A stretch of 9,457 bases of DNA, taken from positions 1,131 through 10,587 of the forward strand of contig DLYT01000055.1 in assembly GCA_003447595.1 (NCBI GenBank), given 5' to 3'. The DNA comes from Porphyromonadaceae bacterium (GTDB taxonomy: Bacteria; Bacteroidota; Bacteroidia; Bacteroidales; CAMTPD01). The translations under genes were made by a program, and so were the position numbers. This document shows positions 1-6,642 of the stretch, piece by piece. Under the pieces are notes generated by a model, which did no database searches, was not told the origin of the DNA, and saw nothing but the letters and a program-made list of their open reading frames with translations. Positions within the stretch are counted from its first letter, which is position 1. Each line of letters starts with the position of its first letter.

Positions 1-699
1 GAAATGATCGACTTCCGTGAGCAATATGCAAAAGAGCACGGATGGGACTTGATCGTTGAATACAATAAAGAAGCTTTCGAAGCTGGTGTTGGTCCATTTA
101 CTCACGGAAGTAAAGTACACACAGATATGATGAAAACGCAAGCGCTATTAGCAGCTCTTGACAAACATAAATTTGACGCAGCATTTGGTGGTGCGCGCCG
201 TGACGAAGAAAAATCACGTGCAAAAGAACGTATTTATTCTTTCCGCGATAAATTTCACCAATGGGATCCTAAAAATCAGCGTCCCGAATTGTGGGATATC
301 TACAATGCAAAGGTTCACAAAGGAGAATCTATTCGCGTATTCCCTCTTTCAAACTGGACAGAACTTGATATCTGGCAATATATTCGATTGGAAAACATTC
401 CAATTGTTCCACTTTATTACGCAAAAGAACGTCCTGTCGTTAATATGGACGGAAATCTAATTCTTGCCGATGATGACCGTATGCCACAAGAGCTACGCGA
501 CAAAGCCGAGATGAAGATGGTTCGATTCAGAACACTAGGATGTTACCCTCTTACAGGTGCTGTTGATTCAGAAGCCGCTACAATTGAAGAGATTGTGGAA
601 GAAATGATGACAACAACGAAGTCGGAACGTACAACTCGTGTTATTGACTTTGACCAAGAAGCGAGTATGGAACAAAAGAAAAGAGAAGGTTATTTCTAA
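1..699 (+). CDS. cysD: Sulfate adenylyltransferase small subunit CysD (5' partial)
   Basis: Catalytic subunit of ATP sulfurylase, which with CysN adenylates sulfate to APS in the cytoplasm. The reading frame is open from base 1, so the gene starts upstream; 232 residues are visible against about 300 in E. coli CysD, so roughly 70 N-terminal residues, including the PP-loop motif, are missing. Visible family hallmarks are the 'GGARRDEEKSRAKER' block (bases about 187-231), 'FPLSNWTELDIWQY' (bases about 340-381), 'RFRTLGCYPLTGAVDSEA' (bases about 523-576) and the typical terminal 'KREGYF'. cysN follows after 24 nt on the same strand, as expected for the heterodimer operon. An ATG at base 4 is internal and is not the start. 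Identity is very secure. Confidence 0.97.
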   Translation, partial: EMIDFREQYAKEHGWDLIVEYNKEAFEAGVGPFTHGSKVHTDMMKTQALLAALDKHKFDAAFGGARRDEEKSRAKERIYSFRDKFHQWDPKNQRPELWDIYNAKVHKGESIRVFPLSNWTELDIWQYIRLENIPIVPLYYAKERPVVNMDGNLILADDDRMPQELRDKAEMKMVRFRTLGCYPLTGAVDSEAATIEEIVEEMMTTTKSERTTRVIDFDQEASMEQKKREGYF

Positions 700-723
700 T
701 CGTTTTACTAAAAAGCTAGAATA

Positions 724-2463
724 ATGAGCACTAAATTAAATATATCAGAATTTCTTGATCAAGACGAAAAGAAAGATCTTTTGCGTTTACTTACAGCAGG
801 TTCGGTAGATGACGGAAAGTCTACACTGATTGGTCGCCTACTTTTTGATAGTAAAAAACTATACGAAGATCAACTAGACGCACTTGAACGTGATAGCAAA
901 CGTGTAGGTAATGCCGGTGAAAACATCGATTATGCATTACTTCTTGACGGATTGAAAGCTGAGCGTGAACAAGGAATTACGATCGATGTAGCTTATCGCT
1001 ATTTCTCTACAAACAAACGTAAATTTATTATTGCTGATACCCCGGGGCATGAGCAATATACCCGTAATATGATTACAGGCGGATCTACGGCCAACTTGGC
1101 TATTATCCTTGTTGATGCCCGTACCGGTGTAATCACACAGACTCGTCGTCACTCGTATTTGGTTTCATTACTTGGAATCAAACACGTAGTACTTGCCGTG
1201 AATAAAATGGACCTTGTCGATTACAGTCAAGAGGTTTTTGACAAGATTGTAGCAGACTATAAAACATTCGCGGCACCACTAGGTATTCCGGATATTCATT
1301 GCATTCCTCTTTCGGCACTGAACGGTGATAATGTTGTTGAGAAATCAGAGAATATGCCTTGGTACGAAGGCACTTCCCTACTCGATTATCTTGAAAACAT
1401 CCAACTTGAATCGGATCAAAACTTCGAAGACTTTAGATATCCTGTGCAATATGTGCTTCGCCCTAACCTTGACTTCCGTGGCTTTTGTGGGAAAGTCGCA
1501 TCCGGCGTTGTGCGCAAAGGCGACGAAGTAATGGCTCTACCTTCAGGAAAGAAGTCTCGCGTGAAAGGCATCCATACGTACGAAGGTGAGATTGACATGG
1601 CATTCGCTCCACAATCTGTAACGATAACTTTGGAAGATGAAATCGATGTTTCTCGTGGCGAAATGCTTGTTCACCCAAACAACCAGCCTCGTGTAGAACG
1701 TGATTTTGAAGCAATGCTTGTATGGATGGATGAAAACACGATGGACCCTGCTCAACAGTTCTTCATCAAACATACCACAAACTTAAGTCGTGTACGCATC
1801 GACCAAATCAAATACAAAGTAGATGTAAACACCATGGAACAATCCGATGCTGATAAATTAGCATTGAATGAAATTGGTCGTGTCACATTTACATCAAACA
1901 AGCCGTTATTTTTCGATCCATACTTGCAAAACAAAAGCTGTGGTTCATTCATCTTAATCGATCCGGTAACAAATAATACTTGTGCCGTTGGTATGATTAT
2001 TGACAAAGTGAGCGGAAACAGCAAACAAGTGGCCATCACAGAGGCTGATCGACTCATCATGCGCGAAGGAAAATCGCTCATTGCTCATAAAGAACGCGAA
2101 AGCCGTCTAGAGCAAAAAGCGGCTACCCTCTGGATTGCTAGCAACGATCGTGAAGCTACGAACGAAGCAGCTTATACATTAGAGCGTCGCTTGTTTGACT
2201 ATGGTAAAACTGCTATCGTTCTTCCTGCTCAAAAAGCAACAGAACATGTAGCACGCATGTGTAATCTACTCAACGAACAAGGATTTATTGTCATTTGCAC
2301 TACAGAAGCTATCTCTGAAAAAGATGCAGATGAGATGAAAAATGTGATCGGTGAAAACAGATTTACATGGGTTGCAGTAAATGAAGCATGCGCTCATGCC
2401 GATTTTGCAATTCAAACCGGCAATATTATGTCCGGAGTTGAAGCCATAGCCAATACACTTTAA
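724..2463 (+). CDS. cysN: Sulfate adenylyltransferase large subunit CysN with degenerate APS-kinase-like tail
   Basis: GTPase subunit that drives APS formation by CysD. All GTP-binding motifs are intact: P-loop 'GSVDDGKST' (residues 26-34), switch region 'GITIDVAYRYF' (84-94), 'DTPGHEQY' (105-112), 'NKMD' (160-163) and 'SALNG' (197-201). EF-Tu-like beta-barrel domains follow to about residue 428. At 579 aa it is some 100 residues longer than E. coli CysN (475 aa). The extra part, about 460-579, lines up by eye with the linker and APS kinase (CysC) half of CysNC/NodQ fusions: 'QKAATLWI' matches 'QKPAVLWF', and 'LERRLFDYG' sits where the helix after the P-loop belongs. The kinase P-loop 'GLSGxGKST' is replaced by 'IASNDREATN' (471-480), the DGDNVR motif is lost, and the tail is about half normal length, so it should be inactive as a kinase. 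The start at 724 places the G1 motif at the usual distance. Confidence 0.95.
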   Translation: MSTKLNISEFLDQDEKKDLLRLLTAGSVDDGKSTLIGRLLFDSKKLYEDQLDALERDSKRVGNAGENIDYALLLDGLKAEREQGITIDVAYRYFSTNKRKFIIADTPGHEQYTRNMITGGSTANLAIILVDARTGVITQTRRHSYLVSLLGIKHVVLAVNKMDLVDYSQEVFDKIVADYKTFAAPLGIPDIHCIPLSALNGDNVVEKSENMPWYEGTSLLDYLENIQLESDQNFEDFRYPVQYVLRPNLDFRGFCGKVASGVVRKGDEVMALPSGKKSRVKGIHTYEGEIDMAFAPQSVTITLEDEIDVSRGEMLVHPNNQPRVERDFEAMLVWMDENTMDPAQQFFIKHTTNLSRVRIDQIKYKVDVNTMEQSDADKLALNEIGRVTFTSNKPLFFDPYLQNKSCGSFILIDPVTNNTCAVGMIIDKVSGNSKQVAITEADRLIMREGKSLIAHKERESRLEQKAATLWIASNDREATNEAAYTLERRLFDYGKTAIVLPAQKATEHVARMCNLLNEQGFIVICTTEAISEKDADEMKNVIGENRFTWVAVNEACAHADFAIQTGNIMSGVEAIANTL

Positions 2464-2480
2464 TCAAACGATGACAATTA

Positions 2481-3587
2481 ATGGGAAAATTAGAATTTCA
2501 GAAGCTACCAATTACTCCTTTGGTTGGTGCACATTGGAAAACATTCAATGACATTATTAAAGGACGTACTATCGATAAGAATTATAAAGGGAAATATCAG
2601 CTTACACGTTTTGTATGCCGTATCTTAAGTACTCTAGCTCCACTCGAAGAGCGTAAATACAAGAAACTTCTTGCGGATAAACCGCTCGAAATGGAACCTG
2701 TATTTATTCTTGGGCACTGGAGAAGTGGTACTACATTTGTACACAATGTGCTTTCGTGCGATAAACACTTCGGCTACAACACAACATATCAAACCGTATT
2801 TCCTAATTTGGTATTATGGGGACAGCCATTTTTCAAAAAACAAATGGCTTGGTTAATGCCGGATAAACGTCCGACAGATAACATGGAACTAAAGGTCGAC
2901 CTACCTCAAGAAGAGGAATTCGCACTTGCAAACATGATTCCTTATACCTTCTACAACTTCTGGTTCTTGCCAAAGCACACACGCGAATACAGCAAAAAGT
3001 ATTTGTTGTTTGAAGATGCATCTAAAGAAGAGATAAACGTATTCAAACAAGCTTTCTTGAAGTTGATTAAGATCTCGCTTTGGAATACGAAAGGGACTCA
3101 GTTTCTTTCAAAAAACCCTCCACATACAGGACGTATACCAGAGTTGCTAGAGATGTTCCCTAACGCAAAGTTCATCTACTTGGCTCGTAACCCATATACG
3201 GTATTCGAATCTACTCGTAGTTTCTTTACCAATACAATTCAGCCGCTAAAGCTACAAGATATTTCAAACGATGAAATAGAACAAAACATCATCGATGTAT
3301 ATCGCGATCTTTATTACAAATACGATAAAGACAAAGCTTTGATACCTGAAGGTAACTTGATCGAAGTGAAGTTTGAAGACTTCGAAGCAGATGCAATGGG
3401 TATGACTCAAAAAATCTACGAAACACTTTCAATTCCTGGATTTGAAGAAGCAAAACCAGATATTGAAAAGTATCTTGCCAAAAAGAAAGGATACAAAAAG
3501 AACAAATATAAGTACGATGATCGTACGGTAGAGATTGTAAATGCCAACTGGGATTTCGCCCTTAAAAGATGGGATTACTCTCTATAA
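2481..3587 (+). CDS. PAPS-dependent sulfotransferase (Sulfotransfer_3-like)
   Basis: Predicted to move the sulfuryl group from PAPS to an acceptor hydroxyl or amine. The 5'-phosphosulfate loop is seen as 'GHWRSGTT' (residues 78-85), followed by 'FLSKNPPHTGRIPEL' (208-222), whose lysine lies where these enzymes bind the donor, and the 3'-phosphate-binding motif 'FIYLARNPYTVFEST' (231-245, with R236). Length, 368 aa, is normal for the bacterial family. There is no signal peptide or clear membrane helix, so it should be cytoplasmic, possibly membrane-associated. It starts 17 nt after cysN and is the last gene before a terminator, so its donor supply is co-transcribed. From general knowledge, a Bacteroides thetaiotaomicron sulfotransferase in the same position after cysDN (BT_0416) has been reported to sulfonate cholesterol and related sterols; a similar lipid or sterol acceptor here is inference only. 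Confidence 0.9.
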   Translation: MGKLEFQKLPITPLVGAHWKTFNDIIKGRTIDKNYKGKYQLTRFVCRILSTLAPLEERKYKKLLADKPLEMEPVFILGHWRSGTTFVHNVLSCDKHFGYNTTYQTVFPNLVLWGQPFFKKQMAWLMPDKRPTDNMELKVDLPQEEEFALANMIPYTFYNFWFLPKHTREYSKKYLLFEDASKEEINVFKQAFLKLIKISLWNTKGTQFLSKNPPHTGRIPELLEMFPNAKFIYLARNPYTVFESTRSFFTNTIQPLKLQDISNDEIEQNIIDVYRDLYYKYDKDKALIPEGNLIEVKFEDFEADAMGMTQKIYETLSIPGFEEAKPDIEKYLAKKKGYKKNKYKYDDRTVEIVNANWDFALKRWDYSL

Positions 3588-3598
3588 TAAGATAATGG

Positions 3599-3632
3599 AA
3601 AGCCGGATGCGACTTACCTCATCCGGCTTTTA
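3599..3632 (+). terminator. Rho-independent terminator after the sulfotransferase
   Basis: A perfect 11-bp stem, AAAGCCGGATG (3599-3609) with CATCCGGCTTT (3620-3630), encloses a 10-nt loop and runs into a short T stretch. It lies 11 nt past the sulfotransferase stop and should end the cysD-cysN-sulfotransferase transcript. The T stretch is short, so partial read-through into the next gene, which starts 12 nt later, is possible. Confidence 0.85.
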
Positions 3633-3644
3633 CTTTCACTACTA

Positions 3645-4667
3645 ATGATATCTAAACGCAAAATGAATAAGATGAAAGAGCAAATCAAACAGTTTGTTTC
3701 GATAGGATCATTGTGTATGATGCTACTAACATCAGGACAAATAAATGCACAATCTGCGCCTGCCCCAAAATACAATAGCGTAGAACCCATTGCGATGGGC
3801 AACTTCAATCAATGGGTAGTTCGCGAGATTGAAGAGTCTGCAATATTAGGAGGAAATAAGCGACTTCTTTTCGAAGTAGCTCCAACCGATACAGTTATTG
3901 GCAATATCGCATATAAGGCAAACCCGAAGTCACCTTGGGCTACATCGAATGTAATGGCCAACGTGGGTGTAACCAAAACGAGTGTCACTGTTTTTCCTGA
4001 AAAAAGAGACAACGGTCAATGCGCACGCCTCGAAACTCGTATGGAAACTTGTAAGGTACTCGGGATTGTAAATATCACCGTTCTTGCGTCAGGAACATTG
4101 TTTTTGGGCGAAGTACAAGAACCAATCAAAAGCACTAAAAACCCACAGAGCAAATTAGCCATGGGTGTGCCTTTCTCCAAACGACCAAAAGCTCTACTAC
4201 TCGACTATAAAATGAAAGTTACTGGCGATAAAGATCGTATCAAAGCAACCGGTTTTAGCAAAATATCTGATGTTCCTGGTGAAGATTATGCAGAGATCAC
4301 AATCTTACTGCAAAAAAGATGGGAAGATGCAGACGGTAATATCTTTGCCAAACGTGTAGGTACCGGGAGTGAACGCATTCATAAAACAACACCAAACTGG
4401 ATTAATGAACATCCGGTCGAAGTGCTATATGGAGACATCCGTTCCAATGCAAAATTTAAACCTCAAATGCAGCTCTACACCGGCGATGATGTAAAATATG
4501 CAAAGAACAAAGCAGGAAAAGTTGTTCCAATTCAAGAAGTAGGTTGGGCAGATGCCAATGAGCAGCCAACACATCTTATGGTTCAAATCTCTTCTAGCCA
4601 CGGAGGGGCATATATCGGTTCACCAGGCAATACAATCTGGGTAGACAACGTAAAACTAGCATACTAG
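3645..4667 (+). CDS. Secreted PCMD-domain protein (putative carbohydrate metabolism domain)
   Basis: Exported protein of 340 aa. The N terminus is a Sec signal peptide: basic residues to K15, a hydrophobic stretch about F17-T29, then a likely signal peptidase I cut after 'INA' (residue 35). C24 is preceded by 'GSL', a poor lipobox, so a lipoprotein is unlikely. The mature part resembles the PCMD domain (PF13201) of Bacteroidota surface proteins: 'CARLETRMETCKVLG' (126-140), 'LASGTLFLGE' (147-156), 'MGVPFSKRPKALLLDYKMKV' (173-192), 'DYAEITILLQKRW' (214-226) and the closing 'GSPGNTIWVDNVKLAY' (325-340), a jelly-roll-like end. The biochemical role of this domain is unknown; it is often found in glycan-related settings. 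The start is uncertain: ATGs at 3645, 3663 and 3672 all keep the signal peptide, and 3672 gives the most typical one. It stands alone between terminators, and I find no convincing promoter. Confidence 0.85.
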   Translation: MISKRKMNKMKEQIKQFVSIGSLCMMLLTSGQINAQSAPAPKYNSVEPIAMGNFNQWVVREIEESAILGGNKRLLFEVAPTDTVIGNIAYKANPKSPWATSNVMANVGVTKTSVTVFPEKRDNGQCARLETRMETCKVLGIVNITVLASGTLFLGEVQEPIKSTKNPQSKLAMGVPFSKRPKALLLDYKMKVTGDKDRIKATGFSKISDVPGEDYAEITILLQKRWEDADGNIFAKRVGTGSERIHKTTPNWINEHPVEVLYGDIRSNAKFKPQMQLYTGDDVKYAKNKAGKVVPIQEVGWADANEQPTHLMVQISSSHGGAYIGSPGNTIWVDNVKLAY

Positions 4668-4677
4668 TCCTATATTC

Positions 4678-4711
4678 AAAAAAGCGCCGGAGAATCCCGA
4701 CGCTTTTTTTA
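4678..4711 (+). terminator. Terminator after the PCMD gene (possibly bidirectional)
   Basis: AAAAAAGCG (4678-4686) pairs with CGCTTTTTT (4701-4709). Inside it, after one C-A mismatch, CGG pairs with CCG around a small loop. Seven T residues follow on the plus strand. It lies 10 nt after the PCMD stop. The A-run on the left would serve as a U-tract for minus-strand transcripts, so it may work both ways. Confidence 0.85.
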
Positions 4712-4739
4712 TAGCAGAATATTCTGGATATACCCTAAT

Positions 4740-4825
4740 AAAAAACCAAGCTTGGTTTATAAAAAAAGCTCTCTAGGTTCTTAAAAAAAGTAAGTAAGGT
4801 TTTTAGAAAAAGCATGCATGGTTTT
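4740..4825. repeat. Four degenerate direct repeats, 22-bp period
   Basis: Four head-to-tail units each consist of an A-tract of 5-7 bases, 8 variable bases, then GGTT. The 8-base segments start at 4746, 4768, 4790 and 4812, an exact 22-bp step, and read CCAAGCTT, GCTCTCTA, GTAAGTAA and GCATGCAT; the last two are each a doubled tetramer. Unit 1 also forms a 16-bp perfect palindrome (4743-4758). No fifth unit fits on either side. The array fills the space between two terminators of convergent genes. Phased A-tracts about two helical turns apart would be expected to bend DNA. Function is unknown. Confidence 0.7.
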
Positions 4826-4843
4826 GGAGACGGATATATATGG

Positions 4844-4885
4844 AAAAAGCTCATAGAATCAGGAGTCTGATTTTATGAGCTTTTT
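4844..4885 (-). terminator. Strong bidirectional terminator of the miaA unit
   Basis: A stem of 19 pairs: AAAAAGCTCATA (4844-4855) with TATGAGCTTTTT (4874-4885), one G-T wobble, then AATCAG (4857-4862) with CTGATT (4867-4872) around the 4-nt loop GAGT. It is 29 nt past the miaA stop. The sequence is A-rich on the left and T-rich on the right, so it can terminate transcripts from either side. Confidence 0.9.
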
Positions 4886-4914
4886 AGTTGTGGCTGCGTA
4901 TTCGCTACGCATTG

Positions 4915-5820
4915 CTATTTATTTTTGATCTGATCTTCGATGTATTGTAAGATTTCAGCCTCGTGCTCGGGATGAAACCACTTTATTTCCTGATCGCGCT
5001 TGAACCAAGTCATCTGCTTACGAGAATAAATTCGAGAGTTTTGCTTCACTTTTTCAATTGCAAAATCAAGAGTCCATTCGCCATCAAGATACTTAAACAT
5101 CTCTTTATACCCTACAGTATTAAGGGAGTTGAGATGCTTTTGGGGATAAAACAGACGAGCTTCTTCTAATAAGCCATCCTTCATCATTTCATCCACACGT
5201 AAATTGATACGCTCATAGAGCTCTTCCCGGTCACGAATCAGTCCGATCTTAATGATCTGAAAAGGGCGTTCTTTCTTCTTGTTCTTACGAAGTTCGGAGT
5301 AAGGCTTACCACTTTGTATACATACTTCAACAGCATGAAGCACTCGCTTGTGATTTTTAAGATCTACTTGTTCGTAAAAAACAGGATCAAGTTCCTTTAG
5401 CCTCTGTTGGAGTGCTTCCAATCCTTCGGTTTCATAGAAATGAACCATTTCTTTACGCAACTCGGGATCGATTGAAGGAATGTCATCAATTCCATTACAA
5501 AGTGAATCAATATACATCATTGAACCACCCGACACAAATACAACATCTTTGGTTGCATGCTGTTCTTGGATCAACCGAAGGGCTTCTTCTTCGAATCTGC
5601 TGGAGCTGAAATAGTCTGTAGGATCAAGCTCTCCAACCAAGTAATGCTTTACCCGTTGCATTTGCTCGGTAGTTGGTGCTGCGGTTCCTACAACAAGACC
5701 TTTATAGATTTGGCGTGAATCAGAGGAAATAATCGGCGAACCGAAGTGTTCTGCAAGCCTTAGGCTCAGTTCAGTCTTTCCCACTCCGGTAGGCCCGAGT
5801 AAAACTACAACCGACTTCAT
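4915..5820 (-). CDS. miaA: tRNA dimethylallyltransferase MiaA
   Basis: Transfers a dimethylallyl group to N6 of A37 in tRNAs that read UNN codons, the first step towards ms2i6A; cytoplasmic. Counting from the ATG at 5820-5818 the protein has 301 aa, the usual length. The P-loop 'GPTGVGKTEL' lies near residue 9, followed by the 'SSDSRQIYKGLVVGTAAP' block that carries the conserved Asp and Gln of the active site, 'VSGGSMMYIDSL' around 95-106, 'TVGYKE' and the C-terminal 'SRIYSRKQMTWFKRD' typical of the family. A longer frame would begin at a TTG (5823), but that lies inside the preceding gene's stop region; the ATG overlapping that stop as TGATG is the better start and implies translational coupling. 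It is the last gene of its unit, followed by a strong hairpin. Confidence 0.97.
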   Translation of the reverse strand: MKSVVVLLGPTGVGKTELSLRLAEHFGSPIISSDSRQIYKGLVVGTAAPTTEQMQRVKHYLVGELDPTDYFSSSRFEEEALRLIQEQHATKDVVFVSGGSMMYIDSLCNGIDDIPSIDPELRKEMVHFYETEGLEALQQRLKELDPVFYEQVDLKNHKRVLHAVEVCIQSGKPYSELRKNKKKERPFQIIKIGLIRDREELYERINLRVDEMMKDGLLEEARLFYPQKHLNSLNTVGYKEMFKYLDGEWTLDFAIEKVKQNSRIYSRKQMTWFKRDQEIKWFHPEHEAEILQYIEDQIKNK

Positions 5821-6380
5821 CAATAGCGATCGTCGTATGGGTTTTCACTCAACATATCGTCCGATAGATTTTCGTATCCTTCGTGATCTAATTCATCCAT
5901 ATCAAACTCTTCGTCTCCATAGAAGTTTTCACCGAAGTCTGCTGCAGATGCTTTTGTCTCAAATTCTTCGAATGACATAACTTGCACAGGTGCGTCACCT
6001 TCTTTCAGCGAACATTTAGGTCTTTCCATGCTTTTGCCCGGAAGGATCTCAAGAAGTTCCATAAAGAAAGCTCTCTCTGCCATCATATCGAAAACAAACA
6101 ATAGCTTTTGCTTTTCATCTTCAAGAAGTTCTTCTAGCTTGGTAACGTCCATCACGAATGTATCGTCTTCGTAATTGGTATCCATTTCCATTAGCGTAAC
6201 TTCTGTTTGTTTGCTCCAGTCGTCTTCGCAAATAAAGAATGTAGTAATTTGGTCGTTTGTGAAACCAACCGATGCTAAAATTGCATTTTGAAGATCTTGA
6301 AAAGTTGCTTCCGAATCAATCAGAATCTCTCTTTTAAAGTCATCAACCTCATCTGATAGGATTAAAAATCTAAATACCAT
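5820..6380 (-). CDS. Acidic protein with pRiA4b ORF3-like fold
   Basis: A protein of 186 aa when begun at the ATG at 6380-6378; a frame extension to 6404 would need a TTG and adds eight unconserved-looking residues. The N-terminal part resembles the plasmid pRiA4b ORF-3 / IS1096-passenger family (PF07929): 'FRFLILSDE', 'EATFQDLQNAILASVGF' (24-40), 'TTFFICEDDW' (46-55), then 'KLLFVFDMMAERAFFMELLE' (92-111), which fits the family's 'YxYDFGDxWxHxIxLE' block with the GDxW core changed, and 'PKCSLKEGDAP' (121-131). The tail from about 147 is very rich in Asp and Glu and probably disordered. The function of the family is not known; here nothing suggests a plasmid or transposon. Its stop overlaps the miaA start by one base. 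The family call is moderately sure; the gene is very likely real. Confidence 0.75.
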   Translation of the reverse strand: MVFRFLILSDEVDDFKREILIDSEATFQDLQNAILASVGFTNDQITTFFICEDDWSKQTEVTLMEMDTNYEDDTFVMDVTKLEELLEDEKQKLLFVFDMMAERAFFMELLEILPGKSMERPKCSLKEGDAPVQVMSFEEFETKASAADFGENFYGDEEFDMDELDHEGYENLSDDMLSENPYDDRY

Positions 6381-6457
6381 AGTTATTCTGTTTTCTGAGT
6401 TCAAAAGTAGTAATTTTATTCGTATTATCTAATATCGTTTTTCATCAAGAGCATATC

Positions 6458-6488
6458 AATTGAGAGACTCTTTATGTTATTCTCAATT
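6458..6488. repeat. 8-bp inverted repeat upstream of the pRiA4b-like gene
   Basis: AATTGAGA (6458-6465) and TCTCAATT (6481-6488) are perfect inverted copies separated by 15 nt, centre to centre about 23 bp. They lie 78-108 nt upstream of the pRiA4b-like start. This could be an operator or a weak leader hairpin, or chance in AT-rich DNA. Confidence 0.3.
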
Positions 6489-6587
6489 CATTAACAAACG
6501 ACAAATATAAAATGATCATTCCTTCTTATTTTTATTTTATATTTGAAACAACGATAGAGACAAATGCGATTTACTCGCCGTGAATAT

Positions 6588-6642
6588 ATAAAAAATAATC
6601 TCCCCTGCTGCAAATAACGGATGTTACTTACAACAGGGGAGA
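6588..6642 (-). terminator. Terminator of the lpxD-lpxC/fabZ-lpxA unit
   Basis: TCTCCCCTG (6599-6607) pairs with CAGGGGAGA (6634-6642), a GC-rich 9-bp stem; inside it TAAC and GTTA can pair as an upper hairpin. On the minus strand the stem is followed by TTATTTTTTA. It lies 52 nt past the lpxA stop, so it separates the lipid A genes from the pRiA4b-like/miaA unit. Confidence 0.85.

Noticed and set aside
158..460. 100-codon plus-strand frame overlapping cysD
   Set aside because: Out of frame with a conserved gene; composition is that of a shifted coding frame.
1752..2081. 109-codon minus-strand frame inside cysN
   Set aside because: Antisense to well-conserved cysN sequence with no recognisable domain or start context.
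3602..3629. Resemblance of the hairpin to enterobacterial REP elements (GCCGGATGCG...)
   Set aside because: Only one copy is seen, the host is Bacteroidota, and position and T stretch fit a terminator; the shared bases are probably chance.
3714..3716. Lipoprotein reading of the PCMD signal peptide at Cys24
   Set aside because: The preceding residues GSL do not form a lipobox (Leu at -1), and a better signal peptidase I site follows at residue 35.
4740..4825. CRISPR array in the repeat region
   Set aside because: The shared parts are only an A-tract and GGTT, the variable parts are 8 bp and no cas gene is present; it does not fit a repeat-spacer array.
5821..5823. TTG start for miaA at 5823
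   Set aside because: An in-frame ATG one codon later overlaps the upstream stop in the usual TGATG arrangement and is far more likely.
6402..6409. TACTTTTG on the minus strand as a -7 promoter box for the pRiA4b-like gene
   Set aside because: The -7 match is exact, but no TTG-like -33 element is found at 17-23 bp, so a promoter call is not supported.
6512..6583. 23-codon plus-strand frame starting MIIPSYFYF
   Set aside because: Too short, in AT-rich DNA, with no promoter, start-site signal or family resemblance.
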